A DNA stretch of 64,000 nucleotides from Clostridia bacterium (GCA_009929615.1 SAAB01000001.1:124001-188000), one strand, 5' to 3'. Numbered from the stretch's first letter, positions 11,840 through 21,336 are shown. A program made the numbers and translations. The notes: generated from the letters alone by a model not told the origin.

Positions 11840-12922
11840 ATGGATTATAATATAGCAGTAATAAAAGGCGATGGAATTGGCCCTGAGATTGTGACAGAGG
11901 CTATGAAAGTTCTGGATAAGACTGGAGAAAAATATGGTCATACATTTCATTATACACAGGTGTTAATGGGTGGATGCTCCATTGATGCAACGGGAGTGCC
12001 TCTGACTGATGAGGCAATCGATGTATGTAAGAACAGCGAGGCTGTTTTGCTGGGCTCTATTGGTGGGGATACAACAACATCTCCATGGTATAAACTTGAG
12101 CCGTCTTTAAGACCGGAAGCAGGACTTTTGAAACTTCGCAAATCTCTGGGACTTTTTGCAAATATCCGTCCGGCATATCTCTATAAAGAATTAAAAGATG
12201 CATGTCCTTTAAAAGATGAGATTATCGGTGATGGTTTTGATATGGTTATTATGCGTGAATTGACCGGAGGGCTTTATTTCGGTGAACGTAAAACAGTTGA
12301 GGAGAATGGTGTTCTTAAAGCCTATGACTCTTTAACTTATGATGAGAATGAGATTCGACGCATTGCTATTAAAGGTTTTGAAACAGCTATGAAACGTCGC
12401 AAGAATGTCATTAGCGTTGATAAAGCCAATGTCCTTGATTCTTCACGTCTTTGGAGAAAGGTTGTTGAAGAAGTAGCAAAGGATTATCCGGAAGTTACAT
12501 ATTCCCATATGCTCGTCGATAACTGTGCGATGCAGCTTGTTAAAAATCCAAGACAGTTTGATGTTATTCTGACAGAGAATATGTTTGGGGATATCCTTTC
12601 TGATGAAGCCAGTGAAGTTACAGGTTCTATTGGAATGCTGTCTTCAGCAAGTCTGAGTTCAACAAGTCTTGGCGTTTATGAACCAAGTCATGGTTCGGCA
12701 CCGGACATTGCCGGCGAGAATAAGGCAAACCCTATAGCTACAATTTTATCCGCAGCTATGCTGCTTCGTTATTCCTTGAATCTGGATAAAGAAGCAGATG
12801 CTATTGAAGCAGCTGTTCAGAAGGTTTTGGAAGACGGATACCGTACAGTAGATATTATGTCTGAGGGATGTATTCAGGTAGGATGTAAGGAAATGGGAGA
12901 TGCCATTTTAGGACGCATCTAA
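11840..12922 (+). CDS. leuB: 3-isopropylmalate dehydrogenase
   Basis: NAD-dependent oxidative decarboxylation of 3-isopropylmalate to 2-oxoisocaproate, third leucine-specific step. 360 aa. The N-terminal KGDGIGPEI, the substrate-binding RELTGGLYFGE, and the cofactor loop EPSHGSAPDIAGENKANP near residue 280 are all intact. The start is set at 11840, after AGGAAGAG; an ATG 10 codons upstream would put the protein start before the conserved beta strand and lacks a ribosome-binding site. It closes the leuCDB block. Confidence 0.94.
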   Translation: MDYNIAVIKGDGIGPEIVTEAMKVLDKTGEKYGHTFHYTQVLMGGCSIDATGVPLTDEAIDVCKNSEAVLLGSIGGDTTTSPWYKLEPSLRPEAGLLKLRKSLGLFANIRPAYLYKELKDACPLKDEIIGDGFDMVIMRELTGGLYFGERKTVEENGVLKAYDSLTYDENEIRRIAIKGFETAMKRRKNVISVDKANVLDSSRLWRKVVEEVAKDYPEVTYSHMLVDNCAMQLVKNPRQFDVILTENMFGDILSDEASEVTGSIGMLSSASLSSTSLGVYEPSHGSAPDIAGENKANPIATILSAAMLLRYSLNLDKEADAIEAAVQKVLEDGYRTVDIMSEGCIQVGCKEMGDAILGRI

Positions 12923-12933
12923 TACATTAGTAC

Positions 12934-12964
12934 TACAAAAAGTATAAAATAATACAAAAAGTAT
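12934..12964. repeat. Tandem 12-base repeat upstream of the ilvD promoter
   Basis: TACAAAAAGTAT occurs at 12934-12945 and again at 12953-12964, starts 19 bases apart. The last base of the second copy is the first base of the -35 box of the ilvD promoter. The spacing is slightly under two helical turns, so a dimeric activator or repressor could bind both on one face. I cannot assign it to a known regulator. Confidence 0.55.
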
Positions 12965-12991
12965 TGCAATGTAGTGAGGTTATGTTATAAT
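12964..12991 (+). promoter_or_regulatory. Promoter for ilvD-ilvB
   Basis: TTGCAA at 12964-12969 and TATAAT at 12986-12991, with a 16-base spacer. It lies between leuB and ilvD, giving the ilv genes independent expression from leuCDB. No T-box leader is seen between this promoter and ilvD; the leader is only about 15 bases. Confidence 0.65.
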
Positions 12992-13013
12992 ACTTTAAGG
13001 AAGGAAGATGAAT

Positions 13014-14687
13014 ATGAGAAGCGATGTTGTAACGAAAGGGATGCAGTCTGCACCCCAGCGTTCGTTATTTAATGCGCTGGGTATGACAAAGGAAGAACTT
13101 GAAAGACCTCTTGTTGGTATTGTAAGCTCTTATAATGAGATAGTACCCGGTCATATGAATATTGATAAAGTAGTCGAAGCAGTTAAGATGGGGGTTGCCA
13201 TGGCAGGCGGCACACCTATTGTTTTTCCGGCAATTGCTGTATGTGATGGTATTGCCATGGGTCATGTGGGTATGAAATATTCCCTCGTAACCCGGGATTT
13301 GATTGCGGACTCTACAGAATGTATGGCTTTGGCGCATCAGTTTGATGCACTGGTTATGGTTCCAAACTGTGATAAGAATGTACCCGGACTTTTGATGGCA
13401 GCAGCCAGATTGAATATCCCAACAATTTTTGTCAGCGGTGGTCCTATGCTTGCAGGACGTGTTGGTGGAGAAAAGCGAAGTCTTTCCAGCATGTTTGAAG
13501 CAGTAGGTTCCTATGCGGCCGGCACGATGACAGAAGAGCAGGTAGATGAATTTGTAAATAAAGTATGTCCAACCTGTGGTTCATGTTCCGGTATGTATAC
13601 AGCGAATTCTATGAACTGTCTGACCGAAGCTTTAGGTATGGGTCTTCAGGGAAATGGTACCATTCCGGCAGTTTATTCCGAACGTCTCCGGCTTGCAAAA
13701 CATGCCGGTATGAAGGTTATGGAATTAATTGAAAAAGATATCCGTCCAAGAGATATTATGACAGAAAAAGCATTTATGAATGCGTTAACTGTAGATATGG
13801 CTCTGGGATGTTCAACCAACAGTATGCTCCATCTTCCGGCGATTGCTCATGAAGCAGGCGTAGAACTGAATCTGGATATCGCTAATGAAATTAGTGCAAA
13901 GACACCGAACTTGTGTCACCTGGCACCAGCAGGATTCACATATATGGAAGATTTGAATGAAGCCGGCGGCGTTTATGCAGTAATGAATGAAGTGACTAAA
14001 AAAGGTTTATTAAATACAGACTTAATAACAGCTACAGGAAAGACAGTTGGAGAGAATATTTCCGGATGTATCAATAAGAATCCGGAAGTTATTCGTACCA
14101 TCGATAATCCTTACAGCACAACCGGCGGTATTGCTGTATTAAAAGGAAATATTGCTCCGGATTCCTGTGTTGTTAAACGTTCAGCCGTTGTACCGGAGAT
14201 GATGGTTCATGAAGGACCAGCAAGGGTATTTGACTGTGAAGAAGATGCGATTGCAGCGATTAAAGGTGGACAGATTGTTGCCGGCGATGTTGTTGTTATT
14301 CGTTATGAAGGACCAAAAGGCGGACCCGGTATGCGTGAGATGTTGAATCCAACATCAGCTATCGCAGGCATGGGACTTGGCTCAAGTGTAGCTCTGATTA
14401 CAGATGGCCGTTTTTCCGGTGCATCCAGAGGAGCATCCATTGGCCATGTATCTCCAGAAGCAGCCGTAGGCGGACCTATTGCCTTGATTGAAGAAGGGGA
14501 TTTGATTCAGATTGATATTCCGGCGAATAAGATTAACGTGGCTCTCAGCGATGAAGTGCTGGCAGAACGCCGCGCTAAGTGGCAGCCAAGAGAACCAAAA
14601 GTAACCACTGGATATCTTGCAAGATATGCGTCTATGGTAACTTCAGGTAATCGAGGTGCCGTTCTTGAAATTCCCAAAGTGAAATAG
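13014..14687 (+). CDS. ilvD: Dihydroxy-acid dehydratase
   Basis: Iron-sulfur dehydratase making 2-oxoisovalerate and 2-oxo-3-methylvalerate for Val, Leu and Ile synthesis; 557 aa, normal length. Cluster cysteine motifs are visible: NCDKNVPG at about 120, [19 protein letters not shown] at about 190-210, and the C-terminal [19 protein letters not shown] substrate motif. The ATG at 13014 is chosen because the GGAAGG site lies 7-8 bases before it; an ATG at 13008 in frame is also possible and would add two residues. It is 14 bases upstream of ilvB. Confidence 0.95.
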   Translation: MRSDVVTKGMQSAPQRSLFNALGMTKEELERPLVGIVSSYNEIVPGHMNIDKVVEAVKMGVAMAGGTPIVFPAIAVCDGIAMGHVGMKYSLVTRDLIADSTECMALAHQFDALVMVPNCDKNVPGLLMAAARLNIPTIFVSGGPMLAGRVGGEKRSLSSMFEAVGSYAAGTMTEEQVDEFVNKVCPTCGSCSGMYTANSMNCLTEALGMGLQGNGTIPAVYSERLRLAKHAGMKVMELIEKDIRPRDIMTEKAFMNALTVDMALGCSTNSMLHLPAIAHEAGVELNLDIANEISAKTPNLCHLAPAGFTYMEDLNEAGGVYAVMNEVTKKGLLNTDLITATGKTVGENISGCINKNPEVIRTIDNPYSTTGGIAVLKGNIAPDSCVVKRSAVVPEMMVHEGPARVFDCEEDAIAAIKGGQIVAGDVVVIRYEGPKGGPGMREMLNPTSAIAGMGLGSSVALITDGRFSGASRGASIGHVSPEAAVGGPIALIEEGDLIQIDIPANKINVALSDEVLAERRAKWQPREPKVTTGYLARYASMVTSGNRGAVLEIPKVK

Positions 14688-14701
14688 AAAGAGGTATACA
14701 T

Positions 14702-16381
14702 ATGGAATTAACAGGCGCACAAATTGTTGTAGAATGTCTGAAAGAACAGGGTGTTGATACAGTTTTTGGATATCCTGGCGGTGCCATTTTGAATGTATAC
14801 GATGAATTGTATAAACACAGAGATGAAATCACCCACTATCTGACATCCCATGAACAGGGAGCTTCCCACGCAGCTGATGGCTATGCCAGAGCTACAGGGA
14901 AGGCAGGCGTTTGTTTTGCAACTTCCGGACCGGGCGCAACGAATATGGTTACAGGTATAGCTACAGCTTATATGGATTCTGTACCGGTCGTTATGATTAC
15001 CTGTAATGTTGGATTGAATCTTCTTGGCAAGGACAGTTTCCAGGAGATTGATATTTTGGGTGTGACCATGCCGATAACAAAGTATAATTTTATCGTCAAG
15101 GATGTTACTAAATTGGCAGATGTCATCCGACGGGCTTTTACGATTGCCCAGAGCGGCCGTCCGGGTCCCGTCGTTGTAGATATAACAAAGAATGTAACAG
15201 CAGCAAAAACCGAATATACATATAAAAAAGCAGAACCTATTGAATCTGAAGCCGTTGCGGTTAACGAAGGTGATTTAGAGAAAGCTGTGACAATGATTGC
15301 TCATTCGGAGCGGCCTTTTGTTTTCGCAGGAGGCGGTGTCATTCTTTCGAATGCTTCCGATGAACTTGCACGCTTTGTCAAGAAGATTGATGCTCCGGTG
15401 GCGGATACGCTTATGGGCAAGGGTTCCTTTGATGGGACGGCAGATGCTTATGTAGGAATGCTTGGAATGCATGGAACAAAGACGGCCAATTATGGCGTCA
15501 GTCAATGCGACCTGCTCATTGTTGTTGGTTCAAGATTTTCGGACAGAGTTATAGGTAATCCGAAAACCTTTGCAAGCAATGCAAAGATTCTTCAAATTGA
15601 TGTAGATGCTTCAGAGATTAACAAGAATATTGTTGTTGACCATTGTATTGAAGGTGATGCACGGGTTGTTCTGCGAAAACTCAGTGCCCAGTTAAATCAG
15701 ATGAGGCATGATGAATGGATGGAGTATATCGGAGAACTCAAAAAACGTTATCCGCTGACTTATCCAAAAGACCGTTTAACAGGTCCACAGATTGTGGAAA
15801 CTGTCTACGAGATGACCAAAGGTGAAGCTGTTATTACGACAGAAGTTGGTCAAAATCAGATGTGGGCAGCACAATTTTATAAATACAAATCACCAAGACA
15901 ATTTATTACTTCCGGTGGACTCGGAACGATGGGGTATGGTTTAGGAGCCTGTATTGGAGCTAAAGTAGCCTGTCCGGATAAAACCGTTATAAACATTGCC
16001 GGTGATGGCTGCTTTCGTATGAATTTTAATGAATTACTGACAGCAGCAAAGTATAAGATCCCTATTATCGAGATTATTGTTAATAACAGCGTATTGGGAA
16101 TGGTTCGCCAGTGGCAGACATTATTTTATGAAAAACGCTATGCAAGCACAATTCTGGATGGCGATTTTGATTATGCCAAAATTGCGGAAGCCTGTGGCTG
16201 CCGCGGTATTAATGTAACAACAAAGGAAGAACTGGTTTCAGCGATGGAAGAAGCACTGACGTCAGAAGGACCTGTTGTTATTAACTGCCTTATTGATTCC
16301 GATGATAAGGTGTGGCCAATGGTGGCTCCGGGAGCTTCTGTTTCAGAGGCCTTTTCGGAAGAGGACATGATAAGAAAATAA
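14702..16381 (+). CDS. ilvB: Acetolactate synthase, catalytic (large) subunit
   Basis: Thiamine-diphosphate enzyme condensing pyruvate (or pyruvate plus 2-oxobutyrate) in the first common branched-chain step. 559 aa. N-terminal Pyr domain with the catalytic glutamate in SHEQGASHAADGYA, central FAD-binding domain (RFSDRVIGNPKTFA), and C-terminal PP domain with the ThDP/Mg motif GDGCFRMNFNELLTA followed by NNSVLGMVRQWQ. The last is typical of the anabolic (AHAS) rather than the catabolic AlsS enzyme. No ilvN/ilvH regulatory subunit follows; serC does, 34 bases on. The regulatory subunit, and ilvC, must be elsewhere if present. Confidence 0.92.
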   Translation: MELTGAQIVVECLKEQGVDTVFGYPGGAILNVYDELYKHRDEITHYLTSHEQGASHAADGYARATGKAGVCFATSGPGATNMVTGIATAYMDSVPVVMITCNVGLNLLGKDSFQEIDILGVTMPITKYNFIVKDVTKLADVIRRAFTIAQSGRPGPVVVDITKNVTAAKTEYTYKKAEPIESEAVAVNEGDLEKAVTMIAHSERPFVFAGGGVILSNASDELARFVKKIDAPVADTLMGKGSFDGTADAYVGMLGMHGTKTANYGVSQCDLLIVVGSRFSDRVIGNPKTFASNAKILQIDVDASEINKNIVVDHCIEGDARVVLRKLSAQLNQMRHDEWMEYIGELKKRYPLTYPKDRLTGPQIVETVYEMTKGEAVITTEVGQNQMWAAQFYKYKSPRQFITSGGLGTMGYGLGACIGAKVACPDKTVINIAGDGCFRMNFNELLTAAKYKIPIIEIIVNNSVLGMVRQWQTLFYEKRYASTILDGDFDYAKIAEACGCRGINVTTKEELVSAMEEALTSEGPVVINCLIDSDDKVWPMVAPGASVSEAFSEEDMIRK

Positions 16382-16415
16382 TAGACATACATTATTTAAA
16401 AAAGGAGAAAGAAAT

Positions 16416-17498
16416 ATGAGCAGAGTATGGAATTTTTCAGCAGGACCCGCAGTATTACCAGAGGAGGTTCTGAAAGAAGCAGCAGATGAGATGTTGGATT
16501 ACAAAGGTACAGGAATGGGTGTTATGGAAATGAGTCATCGTTCCAAAACATACCAGACCATCATTGATGAAGCAGAAGCAGATTTAAGAACTCTTTTGAA
16601 CATTCCTGAGAACTATGAAGTGCTTTTCCTTCAGGGCGGAGCACATACTCAGTTTGCAATGGTTCCTATGAACTTCATGAAGAACCGCAAAGCTGGTTAT
16701 ATTGTTACAGGTCAGTGGGCTACAAGAGCATGGAAAGAGGCAGCACTTTTCGGAGAATCCGTAAAACTGGCATCCTCTGAAGATAAGACATTTTCTTACC
16801 TTCCAGATTGTTCTGACCTGCCTATTACAGATGATATGGATTATGTTTATATCTGTGAAAACAACACAATTTATGGAACGAAATACAAAACACTTCCAAA
16901 TACAAAAGGCAAAGATTTAATTTCAGACCAGTCTTCCTGTTTCTTATCCGAACCAGTAGATGTTTCTAAATATGCTATGATTTATGCAGGAGCTCAGAAG
17001 AATGTTGGACCAGCAGGTGTTGTTATTTGTATTATTCGTAAAGATTTAATTACAGATGATGTTCTTCCGGGAACACCAACCATGTTGAAATACAAAATTC
17101 ATGATGATAATGGTTCCATGTATAATACACCACCGGCATATGGTATCTATGTATGTGGTAAAGTTTTCAAATGGCTCCTGAAACAGGGCGGACTTGAAGC
17201 AATGAAAGCAAAAAATGAAAAGAAAGCAAACCTTTTCTATGATTATCTGGATTCTCAGGACTTCTTTAAAGGTACAGTTGTTAAAGAAGATCGTTCTATG
17301 ATGAATGCACCATTCGTTATCGGTGATGCAGATTTAGAAGCTAAATTTATCGCTGAAGCTAAAGCAGCAGGCTTTGAAAACCTTAAAGGTCACAGAAGTG
17401 TCGGTGGTATGAGAGCCAGCATGTACAATGCTATGCCATATGAAGGCGTAGAAGCACTTGTTGAATTTATGAAAAAATTTGCAGCTGAAAACAAATAA
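16416..17498 (+). CDS. serC: Phosphoserine aminotransferase
   Basis: PLP enzyme converting 3-phosphohydroxypyruvate plus glutamate to O-phosphoserine, second step of serine synthesis. 360 aa. The start NFSAGPAVLPEEVLKEA is diagnostic, and the PLP-binding lysine is in YAGAQKNVGPAG near residue 190. AAAGGAG precedes the ATG. serA follows after 10 bases, so the two are an operon in the order serC-serA; the gene follows ilvB closely and may be read through from it. Confidence 0.95.
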   Translation: MSRVWNFSAGPAVLPEEVLKEAADEMLDYKGTGMGVMEMSHRSKTYQTIIDEAEADLRTLLNIPENYEVLFLQGGAHTQFAMVPMNFMKNRKAGYIVTGQWATRAWKEAALFGESVKLASSEDKTFSYLPDCSDLPITDDMDYVYICENNTIYGTKYKTLPNTKGKDLISDQSSCFLSEPVDVSKYAMIYAGAQKNVGPAGVVICIIRKDLITDDVLPGTPTMLKYKIHDDNGSMYNTPPAYGIYVCGKVFKWLLKQGGLEAMKAKNEKKANLFYDYLDSQDFFKGTVVKEDRSMMNAPFVIGDADLEAKFIAEAKAAGFENLKGHRSVGGMRASMYNAMPYEGVEALVEFMKKFAAENK

Positions 17499-17508
17499 GA
17501 GGTGTGCT

Positions 17509-18660
17509 ATGTATAAAATTAATTGTTTAAACCCAATCGCAGCTATTGGAATGGATATTTTCACAGATGCTTATGAAAAGACAGATGATTTTTCAGAAGC
17601 TCAGGTAGCGATGGTTCGAAGTGCAGCTATGCACGATATGGATTTACCAGATAGTCTTTTGGCAGTTGCCAGAGCCGGAGCCGGTGTCAATAATATTCCT
17701 TTAGACAAATGTGCTGAAAAAGGTATTGTTGTATTTAATACACCGGGTGCCAATGCAAACGGTGTTAAGGAACTTGTTATTGCAGGTCTTTTGATGGCAA
17801 CACGTAATGTGGTTGCCGGAGCAGGATGGGTTACAGATAATAAATCAGACCCGGATATTGCAAAATCTGTTGAAAAAGGCAAAAAAGCTTTTGCAGGGAC
17901 AGAGATTCTTGGTAAAAAGATTGGCGTTATTGGACTTGGTGCCATCGGAGCTATGGTTGCCAATGCATGTGATGCTTTAGGCATGATTGTTACAGGTTAT
18001 GACCCATTTTTAAATGATGCTATGAAAGAAAAACTTTCAGGCAATGTTGCAACAGTGACAGATATTAATGAGATTTATAAAAACAGTGATTTCATTTCTA
18101 TTCATGTTCCGGCAATGGATGCAACAAAGAAGATGATTAACAAAGCTGCTTTTGATCAGATGAAAGACGGCGTTGTTGTTCTGAATTATGCTAGAGACGT
18201 TCTCGTTGATGATGATGCTATGGAAGCTGCTATTAAAGCAGGAAAAGTTGCAAAGTATGTAACAGATTTCCCAAATGCAAAGACAGCAAATATGGAAGGG
18301 GTTATATTAACACCTCATCTTGGTGCTTCAACTGCTGAATCTGAAGACAACTGTGCAATTATGGCAGCAAAAGAAGTAAGAGATTTCATTGAAAACGGAA
18401 ACGTTAAAAATTCTGTAAATTATCCAGCAGTTGATTTAGGCATTTGTACAGCCTCAGGACGTATCGCAGTTTGTGCGAAAGCATCTGCAGGCGTAGATAG
18501 CAAATTAGCTGGAATTATTGGAGAAACATCAGCAGTTGCTGCAAATACAAAGGGCGACTGGATGTACATCCTTGCTGATACAAAGGCAGCACTTGCAGCC
18601 GATGCAGCTGAAAAAGTAAAAGCATTAGATGGCGTTCTTAAGGTTCGCATCGTTAAATAA
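17509..18660 (+). CDS. serA: D-3-phosphoglycerate dehydrogenase
   Basis: NAD-dependent oxidation of 3-phosphoglycerate, entry to serine synthesis. 383 aa. The Rossmann fingerprint GLGAIGAMVANA is near residue 145, NVAARAGAGVNNIP-type substrate segment (VARAGAGVNNIPLDKC) near 60, and TPHLGASTAESEDNC carries the catalytic histidine. The C-terminus is short and ends ALDGVLKVRIV, resembling a reduced ACT-type regulatory region, so feedback by serine is uncertain. The start is the ATG at 17509 after GAGGTG; an in-frame start 10 codons upstream would lie inside serC. A strong terminator follows. Confidence 0.92.
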   Translation: MYKINCLNPIAAIGMDIFTDAYEKTDDFSEAQVAMVRSAAMHDMDLPDSLLAVARAGAGVNNIPLDKCAEKGIVVFNTPGANANGVKELVIAGLLMATRNVVAGAGWVTDNKSDPDIAKSVEKGKKAFAGTEILGKKIGVIGLGAIGAMVANACDALGMIVTGYDPFLNDAMKEKLSGNVATVTDINEIYKNSDFISIHVPAMDATKKMINKAAFDQMKDGVVVLNYARDVLVDDDAMEAAIKAGKVAKYVTDFPNAKTANMEGVILTPHLGASTAESEDNCAIMAAKEVRDFIENGNVKNSVNYPAVDLGICTASGRIAVCAKASAGVDSKLAGIIGETSAVAANTKGDWMYILADTKAALAADAAEKVKALDGVLKVRIVK

Positions 18661-18670
18661 GTATTTTGAC

Positions 18671-18711
18671 AAAAACAGGATTGACAGAAATTGAGGGCCA
18701 ATCCTGTTTTT
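18671..18711 (+). terminator. Rho-independent terminator after serA
   Basis: Arms 18671-18683 (AAAAACAGGATTG) and 18699-18711 (CAATCCTGTTTTT) form a 13-bp stem ending in a T-run. It separates serA from the DUF1015 gene, which starts only 50 bases later, so that gene needs read-through or an unseen promoter. Confidence 0.85.
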
Positions 18712-18761
18712 CTATAGCCTGAAAAGGCAGTAAAAGCCGAAAGGCAGGGGGAGGATAAGTC

Positions 18762-20021
18762 ATGGCTATAATTAAGCCGTTTCGAAGTATTCGGCCAAAT
18801 GAAGAAGTCGCTTCACAGGTCGCTGCATTGCCGTATGATGTATATAACAGAGAGGAGGCCTATGAAGAAGTTCAGGGCCATCCATTAACATTTTTAAGAA
18901 TTGACAGAGGTGAAACAAATTTCGCGGATAAAGAAGTAGATATGTATTCCTTGCAGGTCTATGAAAAAGCACGTGATATTTTATATAAATTTCTGGATGA
19001 AGGGATTTTTATCCAGGACACGAAACCATGTTATTATATTTACGAACAGACAATGAATGGAAAGTCACAGACTGGACTGGTAGGCTGTGCTTCTATAGAT
19101 GATTATAAAAATAATGTCATAAAGAAACATGAAACAACCCGGGCCAGTAAAGAAGTGGACCGTATTAACCATGTGGATATATGTAATGCACAAACAGGAC
19201 CAATTTTTCTTGCTTACCGTGCGAATGCGGTGATTAAAGATGTTTTGAAGAAAAATCAGGCGGTAAAGCCACCGGTTTATGATTTTGTAACCGAAGATGA
19301 TGTGCGTCACAGCGTATGGGTAATCGACGATGAACAGGATATCCAGACGATTCAGTCTGCTTTTGAACAGATTCAGAAAATCTATATTGCTGATGGACAT
19401 CATAGAGCAGCTTCTGCCGTTAAAGTCGGATTAAAACGCCGTCAGGATAAAAAGGGCTATACGGGACAAGAAGAATTTAATTATTTCCTTTCTGTACTTT
19501 TCCCGGATGAAGAATTGACAATTTTGCCATATAACCGTTTGATACGTGATCTTCACGGTCTTTCAAAAGAGATGTTTATGGAACAGGTTGAAGAAAAATT
19601 TGAAGTGACTGATATGGGCAAGGAAGCTTATCAGCCAACAGAAAAAACTGTTTTTGGAATGTATCTGGAGGGTGAATGGTATCGCTTGAAAACCCGCCCG
19701 GAAGTTCTGGCAAAGAATATCAAAAATGACGTGGTAGAAGATTTGGATGTGTCTATTTTACAAAACAATCTTCTGGGACCAATTTTAGATATTGATGACC
19801 CTAAGAATAATTTAAGACTTGAATATGCAGGGGGCGTTCGCGGTCTTGAAGAGTTGGAAAAACGATGCCATGAAGATATGAAACTTGCATTTTCCATGTA
19901 TCCAACCTCTATTCAGGAATTGTTTAATGTGGCTGACGTCAATCGTTTGATGCCGCCAAAATCGACGTGGTTTGAACCAAAACTCCGCTCAGGTATTTTT
20001 ATTCATGAACTTGACCGGTAA
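18762..20021 (+). CDS. DUF1015 family protein (ParB/SerK-like motif, serine-linked)
   Basis: A 419-aa protein recognised as DUF1015 by its N-terminus (IKPFRSIRPNEEVAS, AALPYDVYN), KKHETT at about 131-136 and the IADGHHRAASA segment (D211-G-H-H-R215). The DGHHR element resembles the motif of ParB/sulfiredoxin-fold small-molecule kinases such as archaeal SerK and staphylococcal SbnI, which phosphorylate free serine. That parallel and its place directly after serC-serA suggest a role in serine or phosphoserine metabolism, but no activity is established for it as far as I know. No membrane segments. A GGGGGAGG site precedes the ATG. The aldo/keto reductase gene follows by 15 bases and is probably co-transcribed. 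Confidence 0.85.
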   Translation: MAIIKPFRSIRPNEEVASQVAALPYDVYNREEAYEEVQGHPLTFLRIDRGETNFADKEVDMYSLQVYEKARDILYKFLDEGIFIQDTKPCYYIYEQTMNGKSQTGLVGCASIDDYKNNVIKKHETTRASKEVDRINHVDICNAQTGPIFLAYRANAVIKDVLKKNQAVKPPVYDFVTEDDVRHSVWVIDDEQDIQTIQSAFEQIQKIYIADGHHRAASAVKVGLKRRQDKKGYTGQEEFNYFLSVLFPDEELTILPYNRLIRDLHGLSKEMFMEQVEEKFEVTDMGKEAYQPTEKTVFGMYLEGEWYRLKTRPEVLAKNIKNDVVEDLDVSILQNNLLGPILDIDDPKNNLRLEYAGGVRGLEELEKRCHEDMKLAFSMYPTSIQELFNVADVNRLMPPKSTWFEPKLRSGIFIHELDR

Positions 20022-20036
20022 TAATGGAGGCAGAAG

Positions 20037-21185
20037 ATGAATTATCGTGAATTAGGACGTACAGGTATAAAAGTCAGCGAGATAGGCATGGGCTGTGAAG
20101 GCTTTATTGATAAATCCTATGAAGAAGTAGAAGCCTTTGTGAATCGAATGGAAGAGGCGGGGGTAAATTGCATTGATTTATATACGCCGAATCCAGAATT
20201 TCGATCAAACCTTGGAAAAGCAATGCGTGGAAGACGGGGGAAATTTGTCCTTCAGGCACATCTGTGCACCGTTTGGAAAGATGGACAATATAAAAGAACC
20301 CGTAATCTTGATGAAGTGAAAGAGGGATTTGAAGACCAGTTAAAACGTTTGGAAACAGACAGTGTGGAAATCGGTATGATTCATTATGTGGATTCCCTGA
20401 CAGACTGGGAAGAAGTAGTGAATGGTGAGGTTATGAAATATGCTTTGAAATTAAAGGAAGAGAAGCGTATTAAATCTATTGGCTTGTCAAGCCATAATCC
20501 AATAGCTGCACTGGAAGCCATAAACAGCGGTTTAATTGATGTACTTATGTTTAGTATCAATCCCTGCTATGATTTGCAGCCGGGAAATGAGGATATTGAA
20601 GAACTATGGAGTCCAAAGAACTACGAGAATCCTTTAATGAATATGGACCCTGACAGACAACGGTTATATGAACGCTGTCAGACCCTCGGTGTAGGCATTA
20701 CAGTAATGAAAGCTTTCGGTGGCGGAGATTTACTTAGTGCAGAGTTGTCGCCGGCAGGGAAGGCACTGACGGCTTATCAGTGTATTCACTATGCCCTGTC
20801 CAGACCGGCAGTTGCAACGGTTATATCCGGAGCCCGTTCTATGGAAGATTTAGATGTCAGCATTGCTTATGAAACGGCAGGGGAGGCAGAAAAGGATTTT
20901 GCGGCAGCGTTTGCAGCAATGCCCCGTATCAGCTGGAAGGGACATTGCATGTACTGCGGCCACTGTGCACCCTGTCCAAATGGGATTGACGTGGCATCCG
21001 TTACAAAGTTTTTAAATCTGGCCATTGCCCAGGGAGAAGTCCCGGAAACAGTGCGGGAACACTATGGTGTTCTTGAACATAAAGCAAGTGAATGTATTCG
21101 TTGCGGGGCCTGTGAAAAACGGTGTCCTTTCGAGGTTTCAATTATTGAAAATATGATGAAAGCAGTAGAAGTATTTGGTGCTTAA
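20037..21185 (+). CDS. Aldo/keto reductase with C-terminal 4Fe-4S ferredoxin domain
   Basis: 382 aa. Residues 1 to about 290 form an aldo/keto reductase TIM barrel (start MNYRELGRTGIKVSEIGMGC; SIGLSSHNP and the C-terminal VISGARSMEDL strand are typical). The last 90 or so residues carry two cysteine motifs, CMYCGHCAPCPNGID and CIRCGACEKRCPF, of the clostridial 4Fe-4S type. Such fusions are widespread in anaerobes and are thought to couple ferredoxin-type electron flow to carbonyl reduction; the substrate is unknown. TGGAGG precedes the ATG. It is co-oriented with DUF1015 and ended by a strong terminator. Confidence 0.9.
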   Translation: MNYRELGRTGIKVSEIGMGCEGFIDKSYEEVEAFVNRMEEAGVNCIDLYTPNPEFRSNLGKAMRGRRGKFVLQAHLCTVWKDGQYKRTRNLDEVKEGFEDQLKRLETDSVEIGMIHYVDSLTDWEEVVNGEVMKYALKLKEEKRIKSIGLSSHNPIAALEAINSGLIDVLMFSINPCYDLQPGNEDIEELWSPKNYENPLMNMDPDRQRLYERCQTLGVGITVMKAFGGGDLLSAELSPAGKALTAYQCIHYALSRPAVATVISGARSMEDLDVSIAYETAGEAEKDFAAAFAAMPRISWKGHCMYCGHCAPCPNGIDVASVTKFLNLAIAQGEVPETVREHYGVLEHKASECIRCGACEKRCPFEVSIIENMMKAVEVFGA

Positions 21186-21195
21186 ATATGAGACC

Positions 21196-21234
21196 CAGGA
21201 TGTATCTTTAAATCAAAAGATACATCCTGTTTTT
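21196..21234 (+). terminator. Terminator after the aldo/keto reductase
   Basis: A perfect 14-bp stem, arms 21196-21209 and 21216-21229, loop of 6 bases, followed by TTTTT. Confidence 0.9.
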
Positions 21235-21266
21235 CTTTAGAAAATATAGAAACTGCCATCGGAACA

Positions 21267-21275
21267 TGGTATACT
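21267..21275 (+). promoter_or_regulatory. Extended -10 promoter for glgB
   Basis: TGgTATACT at 21267-21275, an extended -10 element; no good -35 box is seen 17 bases upstream. It lies about 60 bases before the glgB ATG. Confidence 0.4.
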
Positions 21276-21336
21276 GTTTATAAAATAATAATGTGTATCG
21301 CTGATGGGGATATACAATTAACAGGAGGGGCAGGCC

